39,199 nucleotides of DNA from Caryophanales bacterium (lineage in GTDB: Bacteria > Bacillota > Bacilli > Bacillales > Amphibacillaceae): contig JARIBO010000035.1 in NCBI GenBank assembly GCA_029257405.1, positions 1 to 39,199 of the forward strand, read 5' to 3'. Shown piece after piece: positions 9,591-18,405 of the stretch. The notes under the pieces are model-generated. The model was not told the origin of the DNA, ran no database searches, and was given only the letters and a program-made list of their open reading frames with translations. Within the stretch, counting starts at the first letter, position 1, and each line of letters opens with the position of its first letter. The position numbers and the translations under genes were made by a program.

Positions 9591-9623
9591 AAAAAACCTT
9601 TGCTATTTTTAAGTAGCAAAGGT
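9591..9623 (-). terminator. Terminator between menB and menE
   Basis: On the minus strand ACCTTTGCTA (9623-9614) pairs perfectly with TAGCAAAGGT (9605-9596) around an 8-base loop, followed by a run of six or more T. It lies within the men gene series, immediately downstream of menB, and should cut most transcripts before menE. Confidence 0.85.
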
Positions 9624-9633
9624 AATAATCGTC

Positions 9634-10455
9634 TTAAGGGAAACGCGGGAATTGATCAAAGTCAGGTTTACGTTTTTCTTTAAATGCGTCGCGTCCTTCT
9701 TTTGCTTCATCCGTTGTATAATAAAGTAATGTCGCATCTCCACCTAGTTGCTGAAGACCTGCAAGTCCGTCTGTATCAGCATTAAATGATGCTTTTAAGA
9801 AACGAAGAGCAGTTGGTGAGTTCTCTAAGATTTCAGAACACCACTGTAATGTTTCTGATTCAAGTTCTGCAAGTGGGACAACTTTGTTAACCATACCCAT
9901 TTCATAAGCTTCATCAGCATTATACTGGCGACATAAATACCAAATTTCACGTGCACGTTTGTGTCCAACCATACGAGCTAAATAACCTGCACCGTAACCG
10001 GCATCAAAACTACCAACACGTGGACCTGTTTGACCAAAGATCGCATTATCAGCAGCAATTGTTAAGTCAGTAACGATATGTAATACATGTCCGCCACCGA
10101 TTGCATATCCTGCTACCATTGAAATAACTGGTTTAGGAATCGTACGAATTAAACGTTGTAAATCAAGTACGTTTAGACGAGGTACTTCATCAGTTCCTAT
10201 GTAACCACCATGGCCACGCACTGATTGGTCTCCGCCTGAACAAAATGCTTTATCTCCTTGACCTGTTAAAATAATAACGCCAATTTGTGAGTCATCTCGT
10301 GCGTCAGTAAACGCTTCGATCATTTCATTTACTGTGAGTGGTGTAAAGGCATTTCTTTTTTCTGGACGATTAATCGTCACTTTAGCGATTCCGTTATGCT
10401 TTTCATAAATGATTTCTTCAAATTCTTTTACTTTATTCCATGTAACTGTCTTCAT
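9634..10455 (-). CDS. menB: 1,4-Dihydroxy-2-naphthoyl-CoA synthase
   Basis: Closes the naphthoate ring from o-succinylbenzoyl-CoA. The 273-residue crotonase-fold protein has the MenB oxyanion motif CSGGDQ (S73-Q77), GGGHVLH, and the MenB-specific [16 protein letters not shown] stretch with the conserved Asp. The C-terminal [13 protein letters not shown] tail is typical. AGAGGTG precedes the ATG by about 9 bases. It begins 26 bases after menH and is followed by the terminator at 9591-9623. Confidence 0.97.
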   Translation of the reverse strand: MKTVTWNKVKEFEEIIYEKHNGIAKVTINRPEKRNAFTPLTVNEMIEAFTDARDDSQIGVIILTGQGDKAFCSGGDQSVRGHGGYIGTDEVPRLNVLDLQRLIRTIPKPVISMVAGYAIGGGHVLHIVTDLTIAADNAIFGQTGPRVGSFDAGYGAGYLARMVGHKRAREIWYLCRQYNADEAYEMGMVNKVVPLAELESETLQWCSEILENSPTALRFLKASFNADTDGLAGLQQLGGDATLLYYTTDEAKEGRDAFKEKRKPDFDQFPRFP

Positions 10456-10481
10456 TTATTGCACCTCTTTTATGTATTTTT

Positions 10482-11294
10482 TCATTGCGCTTCTTTCAAA
10501 TGAGCACGAACCACTTTGATAAATTCATGTTTTTGTTCGAGATGAACACAGTGGCCTGCATTTCTTATTGTATATAATTTTGCATTTATATACAACTCAT
10601 TCATTTGCTCATTCGTTTTAATAAATTTCGGATCTTCACTACCTACAATTAATGTGACTGGATATTTCGCATTTTTTAAACTATCCCACCATGAGGTTTG
10701 TCTACCTGTTCCCATATAAACAAGGGACATACTAAGCCCCCATTTAGTTTGGCTTAAGCGTTCAGTTCTCACTTCACTTTGGATTTGATTGGATAGGTTT
10801 TTTTGGGTATCAAATAAAGGTAAGGCTTCCCAATCATTCACAAAGACTTCGACACCTTCTGTCAGGATTTTTTCAGCTAATGCTTGATCGGCAATTTGTC
10901 GTTTTTTTTGCATTTTTTTGTCAGCTATTCCTGGAGAGGCACTTTCTAAAATGAGCGACTGAATCATTTCGGGATAATAATTTGCAAAGGATAAAGCGGT
11001 TCGCCCTCCCATTGAATAGCCTAATAAATGTACTTTTTTGATTTCTAAATGATCTAGTAATGCTTTAAAGTCATCACTAAAACTTTTCATGGTTTTATTT
11101 TCGGCAACTTTTGTTTTACCGTGACCTGGTAAATCGATTGTTAGCACTTGGTAGTCAGCAATTAAATTTTCTCTAATAGCGTTCCATGTAGCTTGTGTAC
11201 TCGTAAATCCGTGAAACAAAACGATCACTTCACCATGTCCATCTAATTTGTAGGCATAACTATCATAATTTATTTTAAACGTGAGCTCAGTCAT
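10482..11294 (-). CDS. menH: 2-Succinyl-6-hydroxy-2,4-cyclohexadiene-1-carboxylate synthase
   Basis: Alpha/beta hydrolase that eliminates pyruvate from SEPHCHC. The 270 residues carry HGF near 28-30 (oxyanion hole), nucleophile S94 in GYSMGG, D221 in GSEDP and H248 in AGHCVH, a complete triad. Two adjacent ATG codons (11297 and 11294) overlap the end of menD by 11 or 8 bases; the second is chosen because GGAG lies closest to a workable distance from it. An upstream ATG at 11387 lies deep inside menD and is rejected. The overlap indicates translational coupling with menD. Confidence 0.93.
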   Translation of the reverse strand: MTELTFKINYDSYAYKLDGHGEVIVLFHGFTSTQATWNAIRENLIADYQVLTIDLPGHGKTKVAENKTMKSFSDDFKALLDHLEIKKVHLLGYSMGGRTALSFANYYPEMIQSLILESASPGIADKKMQKKRQIADQALAEKILTEGVEVFVNDWEALPLFDTQKNLSNQIQSEVRTERLSQTKWGLSMSLVYMGTGRQTSWWDSLKNAKYPVTLIVGSEDPKFIKTNEQMNELYINAKLYTIRNAGHCVHLEQKHEFIKVVRAHLKEAQ

Positions 11295-13035
11295 CATTCT
11301 CCACTTCCCTAAGAATTGTCTGTTCAACTTTTTTCCATAAATCCTGATGCCATTTAACATTTTCTTCGCGGTTTGTTTGGATTTCAATTACTTTTAATCC
11401 TGGTGTTAAATAACTTTTAGTTAATGCTGTACTTAGATCTTTTGTTTCTTTTACCAACAGATATGACCCGCCGTACATTAAAACACTATGAGAAAAATCA
11501 ATGCCGAGTGGTGTACCAAATAACTTTTCGAAATGTTGTCCTTCTTCTGCTTGTGGTAAAAATGAAAATATACCGCCACCATCGTTATTAATTAGTAAGA
11601 TCGTAATATCTATCTTATAATGTTTTGCAGCTAATAAGCCATTTAAGTCATGATAAAATGATAAGTCACCAATTACTAAGGTAACAGATTTTTTGCTTGC
11701 TGCTGCGATACCTAATGCAGTTGACACAACCCCGTCAATGCCACTAACGCCGCGGTTCCCATAAATATAAACATTTTTTTCGTCAACTTCGTAAAATGTA
11801 TCTAAGTCACGTACCGGCATACTATTTGCTATAAATAATTCACTTTGATTTGGAATATTTTTTAAAACCGTCTGAATCGCTCCACTTTCAGTTAACCTAC
11901 TTTTATTTTCTTTTCTAAGTTCTTTTCGAGCAAGTTGATTATAACGAATCCACTTACTTGTCCAAGCTGCACTATTTATTTGGATTTCTTTTTTTAGAAC
12001 TGACTCAATAAACAATTTTCCGTCAGTAATTAAGTAATTTGCTTGTTGATTTGTTGGTTCGCGGACATCACTTGTTGAATCAATCACGTAATGTGACACA
12101 TTTTTATTTTCAGTTAAATAGAATAAATAGCTTTTAGATATTGGCATTGACCCAAACCGGATAATCATATCTGGAGCAAGATTTTCTCTGATAACTTTTG
12201 ATTTTAAAAATGCATCTGATGAATCAATAACTCTTGTTTGATTTATTTTAGTTGAACGAATTTGTGATAATGGGTCAGCTATGATGGGAATATCTAATCG
12301 TTCACTTAATTTTATAATCGCTTCACTTAAATTTTTATCTGTTTGAGGACCGCAGACAATTACCGGTCGTTTTTTAGTTTGTAAAACTTTAGTAAATGAA
12401 TCAATTGCACTACTATCAATAAGACGTTTACCAATTTCCGGTTTATTTTGTCTTATTTCAGCTGTCTCATTAAATAAATTCGGTAATGTTAAGTCAGGCG
12501 TTAACGGTTCTCTAATCGGAAAATTAAGTTGCACTGGACCTGGATTTCCTTCCATTGCATAAAGGACTGCGCGTTGTGCTCGGTTTCTTACATAATTAAG
12601 CATTGCATCTGTTGCTTCTGGTAAACTCATTTCATAAAATTGTTTAACGAAGTCCCCATATAAATTAAGTTGGTTCATTGCTTGTGGTGCACCAACATCT
12701 CTTAGTTCGTGTGGGCGATCAGCAGTTAAGATAATTAAAGGGACTCTTCCGTGAGACGCTTCAATAACTGCTGGATAATAATTTGCAGCTGCTGTACCTG
12801 ACGTACAAATAAGCGCTACAGGACGGTTTGTTTGTTTAGCTAATCCAAGCGCAAAATAGCTTGCTGAACGTTCATCTACTAAAATCCACTCGCGGACATG
12901 TTTATTTTCAACAGCTAACATTGCAAGTGGTGTAGACCGGGAGCCCGGTGAAATGACGATATCATGCACGCCTTGATGCGTTAACTCATCAATAAAATGA
13001 GCATAATACCTCGTTAAACTTTCAATATGCGTCAT
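11287..13035 (-). CDS. menD: SEPHCHC synthase (ThDP-dependent)
   Basis: Joins isochorismate with 2-oxoglutarate using thiamin diphosphate. The 582-residue protein has the N-terminal SPGSRSTPLA motif typical of MenD and a ThDP/Mg signature GDLSFYHDLNGL...NNDGGGIF in the C-terminal third. The ATG at 13035 shares its first base with the TGA stop of menF, and GGAGG lies 7 bases upstream. A TTG three bases earlier is the alternative start and is less likely. Confidence 0.97.
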   Translation of the reverse strand: MTHIESLTRYYAHFIDELTHQGVHDIVISPGSRSTPLAMLAVENKHVREWILVDERSASYFALGLAKQTNRPVALICTSGTAAANYYPAVIEASHGRVPLIILTADRPHELRDVGAPQAMNQLNLYGDFVKQFYEMSLPEATDAMLNYVRNRAQRAVLYAMEGNPGPVQLNFPIREPLTPDLTLPNLFNETAEIRQNKPEIGKRLIDSSAIDSFTKVLQTKKRPVIVCGPQTDKNLSEAIIKLSERLDIPIIADPLSQIRSTKINQTRVIDSSDAFLKSKVIRENLAPDMIIRFGSMPISKSYLFYLTENKNVSHYVIDSTSDVREPTNQQANYLITDGKLFIESVLKKEIQINSAAWTSKWIRYNQLARKELRKENKSRLTESGAIQTVLKNIPNQSELFIANSMPVRDLDTFYEVDEKNVYIYGNRGVSGIDGVVSTALGIAAASKKSVTLVIGDLSFYHDLNGLLAAKHYKIDITILLINNDGGGIFSFLPQAEEGQHFEKLFGTPLGIDFSHSVLMYGGSYLLVKETKDLSTALTKSYLTPGLKVIEIQTNREENVKWHQDLWKKVEQTILREVENDD

Positions 13036-14423
13036 CAATTTTCCTCCAATACGTTTAACATCGGTAAAAATTTAACTTTTGTTTCTTCATATTCAAGTTC
13101 AGGATCTGAATCTCGCATGACACCGCATCCTGCAAATAGTGACGCTTCATCAACTTGAATTAAACCAGATCTGATTGCCACAGCAAACTCACCATTAAAC
13201 CGGTCGTCCAACCAACCAACTGGCGCACCATACCAACCACGGTCGAGACGTTCATGATCACGAATAAATTGAAGCGCTGCTTCATTTGGTAAACCGCCTA
13301 AAGCTGGTGTCGGGTGTAGTTTTTTTACTAAATCAATAATTGTAAAACCTGTTTTTAAATCTGCTGTTACAGGCGTATATAAATGTTGTAAATTACGTAA
13401 AGGATAAATAATAGGTTCATTTGGAATTTTTATATTTTCACAAGATGAATCAATACTATCTTTAATCATCTGTACGACGTACTCATGTTCTTCGCGATTT
13501 TTTGCATCTTCTAGTAAATCTTTAGCTAGTTTATTATCTTCTATTTCTGTTTGGCCCCTCGGAGCCGTTCCTGCAAGACAGGTTGATAATAATTTATTAC
13601 CTGTTACTTTCACCAGTCTTTCTGGTGTTGCGCCAACAAAACAGTCTGGTCCTTTTTCAATTGCAAAAATGTAACTGTTTGGTTGTGTTTCAATTAATTT
13701 TTCTAAAACATCGCCAACAATAATTTGTTCTGTAAAAGATAAACGCATTTCACGCGCAAGGACAATCTTTTTAGCTTGTTCATCAATAATTGCTTGTCTC
13801 GCTAAAACAACAGACTCTTTCCATTCTTCAGGTTCAATCTCGTGCTTACTTTTAACTGTCCGAGGTTTAATTGAAAAATCCATTTCTTTATTTAACAATA
13901 AATCTACTAATAAGGCTGTTTCTTTTGTTAGTGTTTCAATGTTTGTAGTTGGATCTACTTGTAAATTAATTGTTAAATAAGTCGCCTCTTCTTGCGTAAT
14001 CGCTACTTTAGGAACTATAAGTTCATGTGTTGGGTAATTTTTCCATAACTTTGTTTTTTCTTTTTTAGGGTCGAATGCTAGACCACCCATAGCAATCATG
14101 CCTGAGCCGATTTTCTTATAAGGATTATAAATTGTTGTTTTATCAATAATCTTTTTCCATGCTTCATTAATCGTCTCGGTAGATCCAGCTTCACTTGAAA
14201 TAATCGCTGTTTCACCGACACCTACTGACGTAAATTTATCAATATAACTATGCCAGAATGAACGGTTTTCTTTCATTCCTCTCGCACGTCTAAATACATC
14301 TATCAATCTGATAGATGTTATTTCTTCTGTGTAACTTGCGTAGAAAGTTTCATTTAATTTATTTGCTTTTATTTTAACTTGATTTAACAAGGATTCCAAT
14401 GTATTTTCTTTCAATTCAACCAT
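13035..14423 (-). CDS. menF: Menaquinone-specific isochorismate synthase
   Basis: Converts chorismate to isochorismate, the first committed step. The 462-residue chorismate-binding enzyme shows LVLAREMRLSF-like and LAGTAPRG elements, PTPALGGLP, YGAPVGWLD, and the C-terminal GCGVMRDSDPELEYEETKVK with metal-binding acidic residues. GGAGG precedes the ATG by about 6 bases. It opens a tightly packed series menF-menD-menH-menB. The promoter must lie in 14424-14560; the best candidate on the minus strand is a weak TTTAAA / TAATAT pair around 14500-14530. Confidence 0.96.
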   Translation of the reverse strand: MVELKENTLESLLNQVKIKANKLNETFYASYTEEITSIRLIDVFRRARGMKENRSFWHSYIDKFTSVGVGETAIISSEAGSTETINEAWKKIIDKTTIYNPYKKIGSGMIAMGGLAFDPKKEKTKLWKNYPTHELIVPKVAITQEEATYLTINLQVDPTTNIETLTKETALLVDLLLNKEMDFSIKPRTVKSKHEIEPEEWKESVVLARQAIIDEQAKKIVLAREMRLSFTEQIIVGDVLEKLIETQPNSYIFAIEKGPDCFVGATPERLVKVTGNKLLSTCLAGTAPRGQTEIEDNKLAKDLLEDAKNREEHEYVVQMIKDSIDSSCENIKIPNEPIIYPLRNLQHLYTPVTADLKTGFTIIDLVKKLHPTPALGGLPNEAALQFIRDHERLDRGWYGAPVGWLDDRFNGEFAVAIRSGLIQVDEASLFAGCGVMRDSDPELEYEETKVKFLPMLNVLEEN

Positions 14424-14537
14424 GTCAGACCTCCACTAATTTAAAGCTTAAGCTCTTCTCTATTTTAAGCTGTTTACGTTTGTTTCTCAAGGAATTGAGT
14501 ATATTATCAGTTTTTAATTTGTTTTAAAGACTATAAA

Positions 14538-14566
14538 TTGACACTACCTCTTCTTTTACCTAAAAT
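14538..14566 (+). promoter_or_regulatory. menA promoter
   Basis: TTGACA (14538-14543), 17 bases, TAAAAT (14561-14566). The start point falls about 30 bases before menA. The divergent menF promoter shares this 178-base spacer but is not clear. Confidence 0.75.
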
Positions 14567-14601
14567 TAAGATGACCAATTAGAAATAAGGGGAGATTATA
14601 G

Positions 14602-15534
14602 GTGTCTGATAATATTAACATTAAAGAAGCTTTAAACGAAAAAGACGGATTACAGATTTGGTGGCGTTTACTAAGACCCCACACTTTAACTGCTTCTTTT
14701 ATTCCTGTTTTTGTAGGAACTATGGGAGCATATATTGTTCAAAAAGAATTACATATTTTATTATTTATTGCAATGTTACTCGCTGCATTATTAATTCAAG
14801 CAGCAACGAATATGTTCAATGAGTATTATGATTTTGTTCGTGGATTAGATACCGACAAATCAGTCGGGATTAGTGGAACAATCGTGCGAGACGGAATTGC
14901 ACCAAAGACGGTTTTATATATTGCGCTTTCCTTTTTTGGGATTGCACTATTACTTGGTCTTTATATTTCAGCTACAACAAGTTGGTGGATTGCCTTAATT
15001 GGTGCAATAAGTATGCTTGTAGGTTATTTATATACAGGAGGACCTTATCCAATCGCTTATACGCCTTTTGGTGAGCTTACGGCCGGACTTTTAATGGGAA
15101 CGGTTATGATTGGAATAAGTTATTTTATTCAAACGGGACATGTCTCAGCAGAAATCATTCTTATTTCTGTACCGATTGCCATTTTAATTGGTACAATAAT
15201 GTTATCAAACAATATTAGAGATCTAGAAAATGATAAATTAAGTGGTCGTAAAACAATTGCTATTTTATTAGGTCATAAAAATGCTGTTAAGTTTTTTGCT
15301 CTATTATTTATTTTAACATATCTATGGACTGCTTTTTTAATTCTTGCTGGCATACTCCCGATTTGGTCGCTTCTTGTTGCTTTAAGTATTCCTAAAGCGA
15401 TTAATGTGATTAAAGGTTACATTGGAAAAACAATGCCACTTGAAATGATGCCTGCAATGATTAATACAGGGAAAACAAACTCGATTTATGGTTTCTTATT
15501 AGGTATTTCTTTATTACTCGGAACGTTCTTTTAA
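14602..15534 (+). CDS. menA: 1,4-Dihydroxy-2-naphthoate polyprenyltransferase
   Basis: Membrane prenyltransferase that attaches the isoprenoid tail to DHNA. The 310 residues form about nine membrane segments and contain both aspartate-rich motifs of the UbiA family: NMFNEYYDFVRGLDTDKS near residues 73-90 and NNIRDLENDKLSGRKT near 199-214. It starts with GTG, preceded by AAGGGGAG with a 7-base gap. It is divergent from menF and followed by menI after 17 bases, so the tailing step and the thioesterase step are probably co-expressed. Confidence 0.95.
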   Translation: MSDNINIKEALNEKDGLQIWWRLLRPHTLTASFIPVFVGTMGAYIVQKELHILLFIAMLLAALLIQAATNMFNEYYDFVRGLDTDKSVGISGTIVRDGIAPKTVLYIALSFFGIALLLGLYISATTSWWIALIGAISMLVGYLYTGGPYPIAYTPFGELTAGLLMGTVMIGISYFIQTGHVSAEIILISVPIAILIGTIMLSNNIRDLENDKLSGRKTIAILLGHKNAVKFFALLFILTYLWTAFLILAGILPIWSLLVALSIPKAINVIKGYIGKTMPLEMMPAMINTGKTNSIYGFLLGISLLLGTFF

Positions 15535-15551
15535 ATCTAAGGAGGAATAAC

Positions 15552-15941
15552 ATGAATGTAACAGATAACAATCTAATGAAATCTTTAGGAATCGAAGTTA
15601 TTACTACAAATAAAGATAAAGTAACACTTACGATGCCTGTTGATGAAAGAACACATCAACCTGCAGGTTTTTTACATGGTGGAGCAAGTGTTTTACTTGC
15701 AGAAACTGCTGCAAGCATTGGTGGGTTTATGAATGTTAATACAGATACCCATCTTGTTTTTGGTATTGAAATTAATGCAAATCACATAAAAAGTAAGCGT
15801 GAAGGTTTAGTTACGGCAAATGCTACGCCTGTTCACGTCGGTAATACAACAATGGTATGGAATATCCATATTACAGATGAAAAAGATGAATTAATTAGTA
15901 TTTCACGCTGTACTTTAGGCGTTGTTCCAAAAAAGAAATAA
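15552..15941 (+). CDS. menI: 1,4-Dihydroxy-2-naphthoyl-CoA thioesterase (hotdog fold, YuxO-like)
   Basis: A 129-residue PaaI-type hotdog thioesterase. HGG (42-44) and the catalytic Glu in LLAETAAS (E51) are present. The C-terminal ISRCTLGVV closely resembles B. subtilis YuxO/ComA2, which hydrolyses DHNA-CoA. Placement directly behind menA supports the same role: it would release DHNA, the substrate of MenA. GGAGG precedes the ATG. Confidence 0.85.
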   Translation: MNVTDNNLMKSLGIEVITTNKDKVTLTMPVDERTHQPAGFLHGGASVLLAETAASIGGFMNVNTDTHLVFGIEINANHIKSKREGLVTANATPVHVGNTTMVWNIHITDEKDELISISRCTLGVVPKKK

Positions 15942-15953
15942 GAGGTGCTAATC

Positions 15954-16718
15954 ATGTGCTTAATAGCTTTTAATACAAATCAACATAAAAAATATAAATT
16001 AATTATGATTGCTAACAGAGATGAATTTTATCCAAGACCTACTGCGACTGCTGAATTTTGGGATGACCATCCTAACATATTAGCCGGACGTGATTTAGAG
16101 TCACTTGGAACCTGGATGGGAATTTCGCAGTCTGGACGTATTTCTGCTTTAACAAACTACCGCGATCCAACGCTTGAACGCAGACGTAAAACATCACGTG
16201 GTGACATAGTTGCTGACTTCTTAACCGGTTTAGATTCAGCTGAAAGCTATTTAAATGAGTTAAAAAAAACCGCAACGGATTACAACGGTTATAATGTCAT
16301 TTTAGGTACGTCGGATCAACTCTATTATTACAGTAATCAAATCGACGAGTACTACGAATTAGAAAGTGGAACATATGGATTAAGTAATCATTTACTAAAT
16401 ACACCGTGGCCAAAAGTCACGTCAGTCAAAAGTAAACTAGACACGTATATAAACAGTCATCAAGAGATAAATCCAAACGATTTATTCCGCATTTTAATTG
16501 ATAAAACAAAAGCTGATGATGAATTACTACCTACGACTGGGGTCTCACAAAAATTAGAAAAACAACTCTCTCCTATCTTTATTCAAAGTGAAAATTATGG
16601 AACGCGTGCTTCAACAGTACTTCTAATTGATTATGACAATAATGTTAATTTTATCGAACGCACATTTAATAATGGTGAATTAAAAAGAGAGAATACCTTT
16701 ACTTTTAAAATCAAATAA
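15954..16718 (+). CDS. NRDE/TANGO2-family protein, Ntn-hydrolase-like
   Basis: A 254-residue protein beginning MCLIAFN, with NRDEFYPRPT near residues 24-33, the hallmark of the NRDE (TANGO2) family. Cys2 could act as an N-terminal nucleophile, as in Ntn hydrolases, once Met is removed. The bacterial function is not established; links to haem handling and acyl-CoA metabolism are reported for relatives. The ATG at 15954 is chosen because AGAGGTG ends 6 bases upstream and it places Cys second; a GTG at 15945 lies inside that site. It follows menI after 12 bases and ends the menA-menI unit. Confidence 0.85.
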   Translation: MCLIAFNTNQHKKYKLIMIANRDEFYPRPTATAEFWDDHPNILAGRDLESLGTWMGISQSGRISALTNYRDPTLERRRKTSRGDIVADFLTGLDSAESYLNELKKTATDYNGYNVILGTSDQLYYYSNQIDEYYELESGTYGLSNHLLNTPWPKVTSVKSKLDTYINSHQEINPNDLFRILIDKTKADDELLPTTGVSQKLEKQLSPIFIQSENYGTRASTVLLIDYDNNVNFIERTFNNGELKRENTFTFKIK

Positions 16719-16720
16719 AG

Positions 16721-16768
16721 AAACGGTCGATCAAAAGTTAAATTAACTTTTGATCGACCGTTTTTATT
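16721..16768. terminator. Bidirectional terminator between the NRDE gene and ribU
   Basis: A perfect 20-bp inverted repeat: AAACGGTCGATCAAAAGTTA (16721-16740) with its complement at 16744-16763, then a T run. It ends the rightward men/NRDE transcript and the leftward ribU transcript. Confidence 0.9.
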
Positions 16769-16773
16769 TAGCT

Positions 16774-17358
16774 TTAAGTTAGTTTTAAATGTTGTTCTTC
16801 AATCCAGCTTGCTAACTTGATAAATAATGGAACAAATAAGAGACTGACAATTAATCCTTTTAATACGTTAAATGGTAAAATACCAACTGCTACAGTATAA
16901 AATTTAATTGCTGGGTTCATTTCCATTCCAATAAACGTTGCATAGGCTGGTAAGATGATTATATAGTTTAATATTCCCATAACAACTGCCATAGAAACTG
17001 TTCCTACGACTAGTCCTAAAAGAACACCTTTGACATTTTTAAATTTATGATAAAAGTACGCAACTGGTGCAATAAATACTGAACCTGCTATGAAGTTTGC
17101 TACAACACCAATTGGATCTGTTGCACCTGACATGACAAAGTAGAGTCCATTTTTCACAAATAATACTAGTACACCTGCAAGGGGTGAGAAGATAATTCCT
17201 GCGATGATAGCTGGAATATCACTGAAATCCACTTTTAAATAAGGTGGTAGCATTGGTAAAGGAAAACTTATAAAAAATAAAATTAATGAAATTGCCCCGA
17301 GTAACGCGATAACAATTAACTTAATTAAATTTGAAGATCTAGTTGTTTTGTTAGACAT
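16774..17358 (-). CDS. ribU: Riboflavin ECF transporter S component
   Basis: Substrate-binding membrane subunit that takes up riboflavin with a shared energy-coupling module (not in this window). The 194 residues contain five to six membrane segments and the RibU-like VDFSDIPAIIAG stretch near residues 43-54. The FMN riboswitch directly upstream supports the substrate assignment. GGAGGAG precedes the ATG. A single-gene leftward transcript ends at the terminator at 16721-16768. Confidence 0.93.
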   Translation of the reverse strand: MSNKTTRSSNLIKLIVIALLGAISLILFFISFPLPMLPPYLKVDFSDIPAIIAGIIFSPLAGVLVLFVKNGLYFVMSGATDPIGVVANFIAGSVFIAPVAYFYHKFKNVKGVLLGLVVGTVSMAVVMGILNYIIILPAYATFIGMEMNPAIKFYTVAVGILPFNVLKGLIVSLLFVPLFIKLASWIEEQHLKLT

Positions 17359-17429
17359 AATTTATTCTCCTCCATCTTTTTTAATATCGATAAGAACATT
17401 TCAGATGAAGGCTTGCTAGTATCCTTAAA

Positions 17430-17650
17430 ATATAAAAGCCCCTATAACCAATATTGGTATAGGGGCGTTAATTACGTAAGGAAATAGAGATATGCTTAAA
17501 TAAGCAAATCACTAGCAACATCTTCTCCCATCCAGACTTTACTGTCGGCTCTAGAATTTAACTAGATCAGCTACAATATATGTAGGTCACGGGCTTTAAC
17601 TTTTATAAGTTATTTACCGTCGGTCGGGAATTACACCCTGCCCCGAAAAT
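17430..17650 (-). promoter_or_regulatory. FMN riboswitch controlling ribU
   Basis: Read leftward from about 17650, the RFN element shows GGGGCAGGGTGTAATTCCCG, ACCGACGGTAAATA, AAGCCCGTGACC, the central arm CTAGTTAAATTCTAG, GAGCCGACAGT and AAAGTCTGGATGGGAGAAGA, all in canonical order. A terminator follows: GCCCCTATACC pairs with GGTTATAGGGGC (17466-17438), then a T-rich run. FMN should trigger premature termination. Confidence 0.95.
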
Positions 17651-17675
17651 GTTATCGATATTTTATTGTATATTC

Positions 17676-17704
17676 AATATAGCTTAATTTTCTCACAATT
17701 GCAA
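17676..17704 (-). promoter_or_regulatory. ribU promoter
   Basis: Minus-strand TTGCAA (17699-17704), 17 bases, TATATT (17676-17681). Transcription would start about 20 bases before the riboswitch. Confidence 0.7.
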
Positions 17705-17741
17705 GTGTCTTGTTTATAGTCTGTTTTTTAGATAAGTTAAC

Positions 17742-17774
17742 CTAATTGTTTAGCTAATCGTTTAGTGATACTAT
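17742..17774 (+). promoter_or_regulatory. Promoter of the thioredoxin-like gene with tandem 12-base repeat
   Basis: TTGTTT (17746-17751), 17 bases, TACTAT (17769-17774). Two adjacent copies of CTAATYGTTTAG (17742-17753 and 17754-17765) cover the -35 and most of the spacer. The repeat could be an operator; nothing in the sequence names the factor. Confidence 0.45.
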
Positions 17775-17819
17775 TTTAATTAAGATTATTATTATATTTA
17801 TTTTAAAGGAGAAAATATT

Positions 17820-18371
17820 ATGAATTTAAATACTTGGTTTGAAAAAGGAATTACACCAACAGAATATAAAGCTACTTTATCTAAACATAAAGATGGTTTT
17901 AATCATATTTATAATCATTTTAGTTTTCCAGAAGCAGATACTTCTAGATTATCTAATATAGAAAAACAAAATTTACGCGTATTAATTATCGCCCAGGAGT
18001 TTTGTGGTCATTGTATGTTAGACGTTCCAATTATGCACCGAATAGCAGAAGCAACTAACATGCCTGTAAGTATGATTATTCGTGACGATCATTTAGATTT
18101 AATGGATCAATATTTAACAAATGAAAAACGTGTGATACCTATTATGATTTTTATTAATGAAGCAGGTGTTGAAGTCGCTAAATGGGGACCACTTGCTCCT
18201 GAAATAAAAGCTTTTATGGAAGATTTACAAAAAGATATGCCTGATAAAGATGATCCTAACTTTGAAGCAGCTTTCCAAGCACTCATTCAAAAAGTTGGCG
18301 ATACTTTTAAAAATGATGAAAAGTTCTGGAATTATGTCTATGAAGATATAATGAAAGAAATATTAAACTAA
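17820..18371 (+). CDS. Thioredoxin-family protein with CGHC active site
   Basis: A 183-residue protein whose middle part has a thioredoxin fold: redox-active C62-G-H-C65 and the cis-proline loop RVIP (P107). The N-terminal 50 and C-terminal 50 residues are additional helices, so it is larger than plain thioredoxin. It lacks a signal peptide and should act in the cytoplasm. The CGHC pair is typical of disulfide-exchange proteins of the PDI type, but partner and role are unknown. AAAGGAG precedes the ATG. It stands alone, with its own promoter and a terminator 70 bases downstream. Confidence 0.8.
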   Translation: MNLNTWFEKGITPTEYKATLSKHKDGFNHIYNHFSFPEADTSRLSNIEKQNLRVLIIAQEFCGHCMLDVPIMHRIAEATNMPVSMIIRDDHLDLMDQYLTNEKRVIPIMIFINEAGVEVAKWGPLAPEIKAFMEDLQKDMPDKDDPNFEAAFQALIQKVGDTFKNDEKFWNYVYEDIMKEILN

Positions 18372-18375
18372 ATAT

Positions 18376-18400
18376 GTTTAAAATCCATTTTTGAGGGTAT
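18376..18400 (+). promoter_or_regulatory. SigB-type promoter
   Basis: GTTTAA (18376-18381), 13 bases, GGGTAT (18395-18400): a perfect match to the general stress sigma factor consensus of Bacillus and Staphylococcus. It begins five bases after the thioredoxin-like stop codon. No other site in the spacers I scanned matches this well. Confidence 0.6.
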
Positions 18401-18405
18401 TATAC

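Noticed and set aside
11295-11387. N-terminal extension of menH to 11387
   Set aside because: It lies inside menD in another frame; the conserved hydrolase sequence begins at MTELTF and overlaps the menD stop as usual for coupled genes.
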